Below the pieces are notes generated by a model. The model was not told where the DNA came from. It did no database searches and saw only the letters and a list, made by a program, of their open reading frames with translations. This document shows, piece by piece, positions 45,583-47,819 of a stretch of DNA of 47,819 bases. The position numbers were made by a program, and so were the translations under genes. Location of the stretch: NCBI GenBank assembly GCA_022566015.1, contig JADFJT010000006.1, positions 1-47,819 of the forward strand, read 5' to 3'. Every line of letters begins with the position of its first letter. Position 1 is the first letter of the stretch. The DNA is from Pseudomonadota bacterium. Its GTDB lineage: Bacteria; Pseudomonadota; Gammaproteobacteria; GCA-001735895.

Positions 45583-46233
45583 ATGAAATTTTATATTCGC
45601 GCTGGGGTGGCGGCGATATTGTTAATCAATGGCGGATTATCAACCGCCGCAGTAGTCAATATTACCCCTGAGATCGAAAGCGTAACAGTAATACATGGCG
45701 ACAAAAATGTAGTCATCATGCGCAATCAAAATCAGAGAAATACTGTCAATCCTGCTTTCGCAAAAACATCCAGAAAATGCCCTCCTTTTTGTATTCAGCC
45801 TTCGTCGCTCGCACCTGGTGTTGAAACCATAGGTGAGATCGAAGTGCTTGCTTATCTCCGGCTTATAGCCGAGGGGGATGAATCCATCCTGGTGATCGAT
45901 TCCCGTACACCGGACTGGGTTGCTAAAGGAACAATTCCTGGGTCAATTAACATACCCTGGACCAGTTTAAATCCTGCCAGGGGCGCAGACCCCATATCGA
46001 TTGGAGAAATTCTTGAAGATCAGTTAAATGCCCAAAATCTGGAAGGATTATGGGACTTTAGCCGTGCAAAAACTCTGGTTATGTTCTGTAATGGCATGTG
46101 GTGCGGGGAGTCGCCCAATAATATAAAAAACCTGCTCAAATTTGGCTACCCGGCGCACAAACTTAAATGGTACCGTGGTGGCATGCAGGATTGGGAAATT
46201 CTGGGGTTGACTACCGCAAAGCCGGCTCCATAG
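45583..46233 (+). CDS. Periplasmic rhodanese-like protein
   Basis: The 216-residue exported protein has a signal peptide (first about 22 residues, ending LSTAA) and a rhodanese domain (about residues 85-210): ILVIDSRTPDWVAKGTIPGS, then the active-site loop FCNGMWCGESP with Cys169. This loop is longer than the six-residue loop of sulfurtransferases and contains a second Cys (Cys174), which could give redox behaviour. A proline-cysteine motif RKCPPFCIQ precedes the domain. Role in sulfane-sulfur transfer or oxidation is possible. Confidence 0.85.
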   Translation: MKFYIRAGVAAILLINGGLSTAAVVNITPEIESVTVIHGDKNVVIMRNQNQRNTVNPAFAKTSRKCPPFCIQPSSLAPGVETIGEIEVLAYLRLIAEGDESILVIDSRTPDWVAKGTIPGSINIPWTSLNPARGADPISIGEILEDQLNAQNLEGLWDFSRAKTLVMFCNGMWCGESPNNIKNLLKFGYPAHKLKWYRGGMQDWEILGLTTAKPAP

Positions 46234-46298
46234 GGTATTTTGACTGATCCCTGAGCTGCTACTTTTATCATAATTATCACAATTTACAGGATACCGAT

Positions 46299-47696
46299 GT
46301 GAGCCAGGCTGCTATTAAAAAAGAGCCCGTCGAAAACCGTGAAATAGCGCATAAGAAATATTTAAAACAGCGTTCTATCCTGGTGGTTGACGATGAGCAT
46401 GGCATCAGGAATTTTCTCATCAAAGGCCTATCGAAACACGTGGGCCTGGTCGAAGCAGCCGAGGATATAGACCGGGCTGAGGAATTGCGCCAAAGATGTC
46501 ATTTTGACCTGATCATTGCCGATATAAAACTACCGGGGAAATCTGGTGTGGAGTGGGTGCAGGAATTACGCGACGCTGGCCGCAATACCTCGGTGATCTT
46601 TATTACCGCGCACGGCCACCTGGATGTAGCGATCGATGCAATTCGTGCGGGCGCGGCCGATTTCCTAATAAAACCCTTTCGCATAGACCAGATATTAACC
46701 GCCGTTGATCGCTGTATTGAACGCCAGGAAATGAAAAGAGAAAATTTTGTTCTTCGGCGTCAGGTAGATAAAATTTACGATAGCTCCAGCATGATTGGCG
46801 AATGTCCGTTAATGCAGAGTCTCGATGAAGTGATCAGGCGGGTGGCTTCGACTCCTTCCACTATTTTAATTCAGGGGGAAACGGGTACTGGCAAGGAGTT
46901 AGCGGCCAGGAGCATTCATGAATTGAGTGGTCGCAACGGTAGTTTCGTCCCAGTGAACTGTGGCGCTATGGCCGCAGAGCTGTTGGAAAGCGAATTATTC
47001 GGCCATGTCAAGGGCGCTTTTACCAGTGCCCACCAGGGCCGCGAGGGTTTATTTAGTTACGCCAACGGAGGCACTCTGTTTCTGGATGAAATAAGTGAAA
47101 TGCCCACTTCGATGCAGGCTCATCTTCTCAGGGTACTGGAAGAAAAAACCATCCGCCCGGTGGGCTCGAATCAGGAAATACCAGTCGATGCCAGGATTAT
47201 TGCGGCAACTAACAGGAATCTTGAACAACTAGTACACGACGGAAAATTTAGAGAAGACCTCTTTTTCCGACTCAGCGTGTTAAACATTCAGATTCCCTCA
47301 TTACGTGAACGAATCGAAGATTTGAGATTACTATCGCATCATTTCATCGACACAATTTCTGCCAGCCTGGGTATAAAATCAGCCCGACTTAGCGAGACCG
47401 AATTAGCATTGTTATCTTCCCATCAATGGCCCGGAAATGTGCGTGAATTGAAAAATGTAATCGAACGCAGTCTTTTGCTAAATACCCCTGCGAGTGAATG
47501 TATTTCGGGCGTAGCAAATACTAATTTATCGACCAAGATACCCGACCAGGTCTACCTGTTGCAGGATATTGAAAAACAGCATATTCTCAAGATCCTGGAA
47601 ATGGAAAACGGTAACAAATCAGCCGCAGCAAGAATCCTCGGCGTATCACGCAAAACTCTGGAACGAAAAGTATTGGCCTGGGCTAAGGCGATCTAG
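46299..47696 (+). CDS. NtrC-family sigma-54-dependent response regulator
   Basis: The 465-residue activator has a receiver domain (phosphate acceptor Asp75 in LIIADIKLPGKSG), an AAA+ domain with Walker A GETGTGKELAAR and the sigma-54 contact GAFTSA, and a Fis-type helix-turn-helix (NKSAAARILGVSRKTLERKV). The start is GTG 46299 with AGGA upstream. No sensor kinase is in the window. The stop TAG lies in the CTAG of the MITE-like element, so the original C-terminus may have been the same (WAKAI). Confidence 0.93.
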   Translation: MSQAAIKKEPVENREIAHKKYLKQRSILVVDDEHGIRNFLIKGLSKHVGLVEAAEDIDRAEELRQRCHFDLIIADIKLPGKSGVEWVQELRDAGRNTSVIFITAHGHLDVAIDAIRAGAADFLIKPFRIDQILTAVDRCIERQEMKRENFVLRRQVDKIYDSSSMIGECPLMQSLDEVIRRVASTPSTILIQGETGTGKELAARSIHELSGRNGSFVPVNCGAMAAELLESELFGHVKGAFTSAHQGREGLFSYANGGTLFLDEISEMPTSMQAHLLRVLEEKTIRPVGSNQEIPVDARIIAATNRNLEQLVHDGKFREDLFFRLSVLNIQIPSLRERIEDLRLLSHHFIDTISASLGIKSARLSETELALLSSHQWPGNVRELKNVIERSLLLNTPASECISGVANTNLSTKIPDQVYLLQDIEKQHILKILEMENGNKSAAARILGVSRKTLERKVLAWAKAI

Positions 47697-47819
47697 CCCG
47701 GACAATCCATGAATTACCGCGATGATTTCGCAGGATTTTGTTTTCACAGGAATTTGCTCCTGCAATTTCTGCATACACGCCATCCGTGGCGATATCAGGA
47801 GATTTTCCGAAGAAGTGTC
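47692..47819 (+). mobile_element. MITE-like element, second copy, incomplete at window end
   Basis: The left end TCTAGCCCGGACAATCCAT matches the complete copy at 16215, followed by nearly identical sequence through GAATTACCGCGATGATT and a final match GATTTTCCGAAGAAGTGTC. The interval in between has about 49 extra bases, the two-hairpin repeat listed below. The right end is outside the window. Confidence 0.82.
47747..47799 (+). repeat. Two-hairpin REP-like insert inside the second MITE-like copy
   Basis: CAGGA (47747-47751) pairs with TCCTG (47758-47762); CTGCAT follows (47769-47774); CGCCA (47778-47782) pairs with TGGCG (47787-47791) around TCCG. The order and the CTGCAT linker match the insert in the IS110 gene read on its minus strand. 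The first MITE copy lacks it, so it inserted into this one; CAGGA stands at both borders and may be a target duplication. Confidence 0.72.

Noticed and set aside
1-47819. CRISPR arrays, tRNA and rRNA genes
   Set aside because: No regularly spaced direct repeats, no cloverleaf with CCA-compatible arms and no rRNA-like sequence was seen.

Overview
The window reads as chromosomal DNA of a Gram-negative gammaproteobacterium, probably marine and uncultivated. The support is a lipid-A and lipoprotein-export neighbourhood (lolC-lolD, a DUF2062 gene, comEC, exbB-exbD, msbA, lpxK, a ycaR/Trm112 gene) in the order usual for gammaproteobacteria, plus dsbB-nhaB and many catabolic genes for organosulfonates, methylated amines and amino acids typical of marine heterotrophs. 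Order-level placement is not possible from the sequence alone.

Layout. 1-3.7 kb is an accessory stretch: an IS110-type transposase broken by a 50-nt two-hairpin insert, two small coupled membrane-protein genes and a ParDE-type toxin-antitoxin pair. 3.7-13 kb holds a uronate-dehydrogenase-like gene and then an organosulfonate module: SauT-like CoA ligase and SauS-like acylating dehydrogenase (minus strand) facing a TauE-type anion exporter and a tripartite tricarboxylate transporter (tctC, terminator, tctB, tctA), followed by azlC-azlD. 13-17.3 kb carries a subtilisin-like protease with an added C-terminal HExxH domain, a decayed piece of a related protease gene, a DUF1989 gene, a 194-bp MITE-like element and a homocysteine-methyltransferase-family gene.

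17.5-23.2 kb is a D-glutamate/5-oxoproline operon: the two halves of D-glutamate cyclase (DUF1445 and DUF4392) flank pxpA-pxpB-pxpC, followed by D-amino-acid aminotransferase and, convergently, 5-formyl-THF cyclo-ligase. From 23.2 to 32.2 kb a LysR regulator diverges from a run of plus-strand genes: MttB-like methyltransferase, a dimethylglycine/sarcosine-dehydrogenase-like flavoprotein, an HD-domain protein, a diaminopropionate-ammonia-lyase-like PLP enzyme, a frameshifted M24 peptidase and an Asp/Glu-racemase-superfamily enzyme. The combination suggests a catabolic pathway for an N-methylated, amino-acid-derived compound whose substrate cannot be named. dsbB and nhaB follow.

34.3-45 kb is the envelope block: Nudix hydrolase, Trm112-like protein, a single reading frame joining MsbA and LpxK, ExbD, ExbB, an 870-bp stretch without a confident gene, ComEC, a divergent DUF2062 protein, LolD and one LolC/E permease. 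45-47.8 kb has a small secreted protein, a periplasmic rhodanese and an NtrC-type sigma-54 activator, whose stop codon lies in the end of a second copy of the MITE-like element, cut off by the window edge.

The most notable non-gene signals are two related repeats. The MITE-like family has ends beginning TCTAG, and in both copies the TAG is the stop codon of the adjoining gene. A roughly 50-nt element made of two hairpins joined by CTGCAT has inserted both into the IS110 transposase gene and into the second MITE copy.
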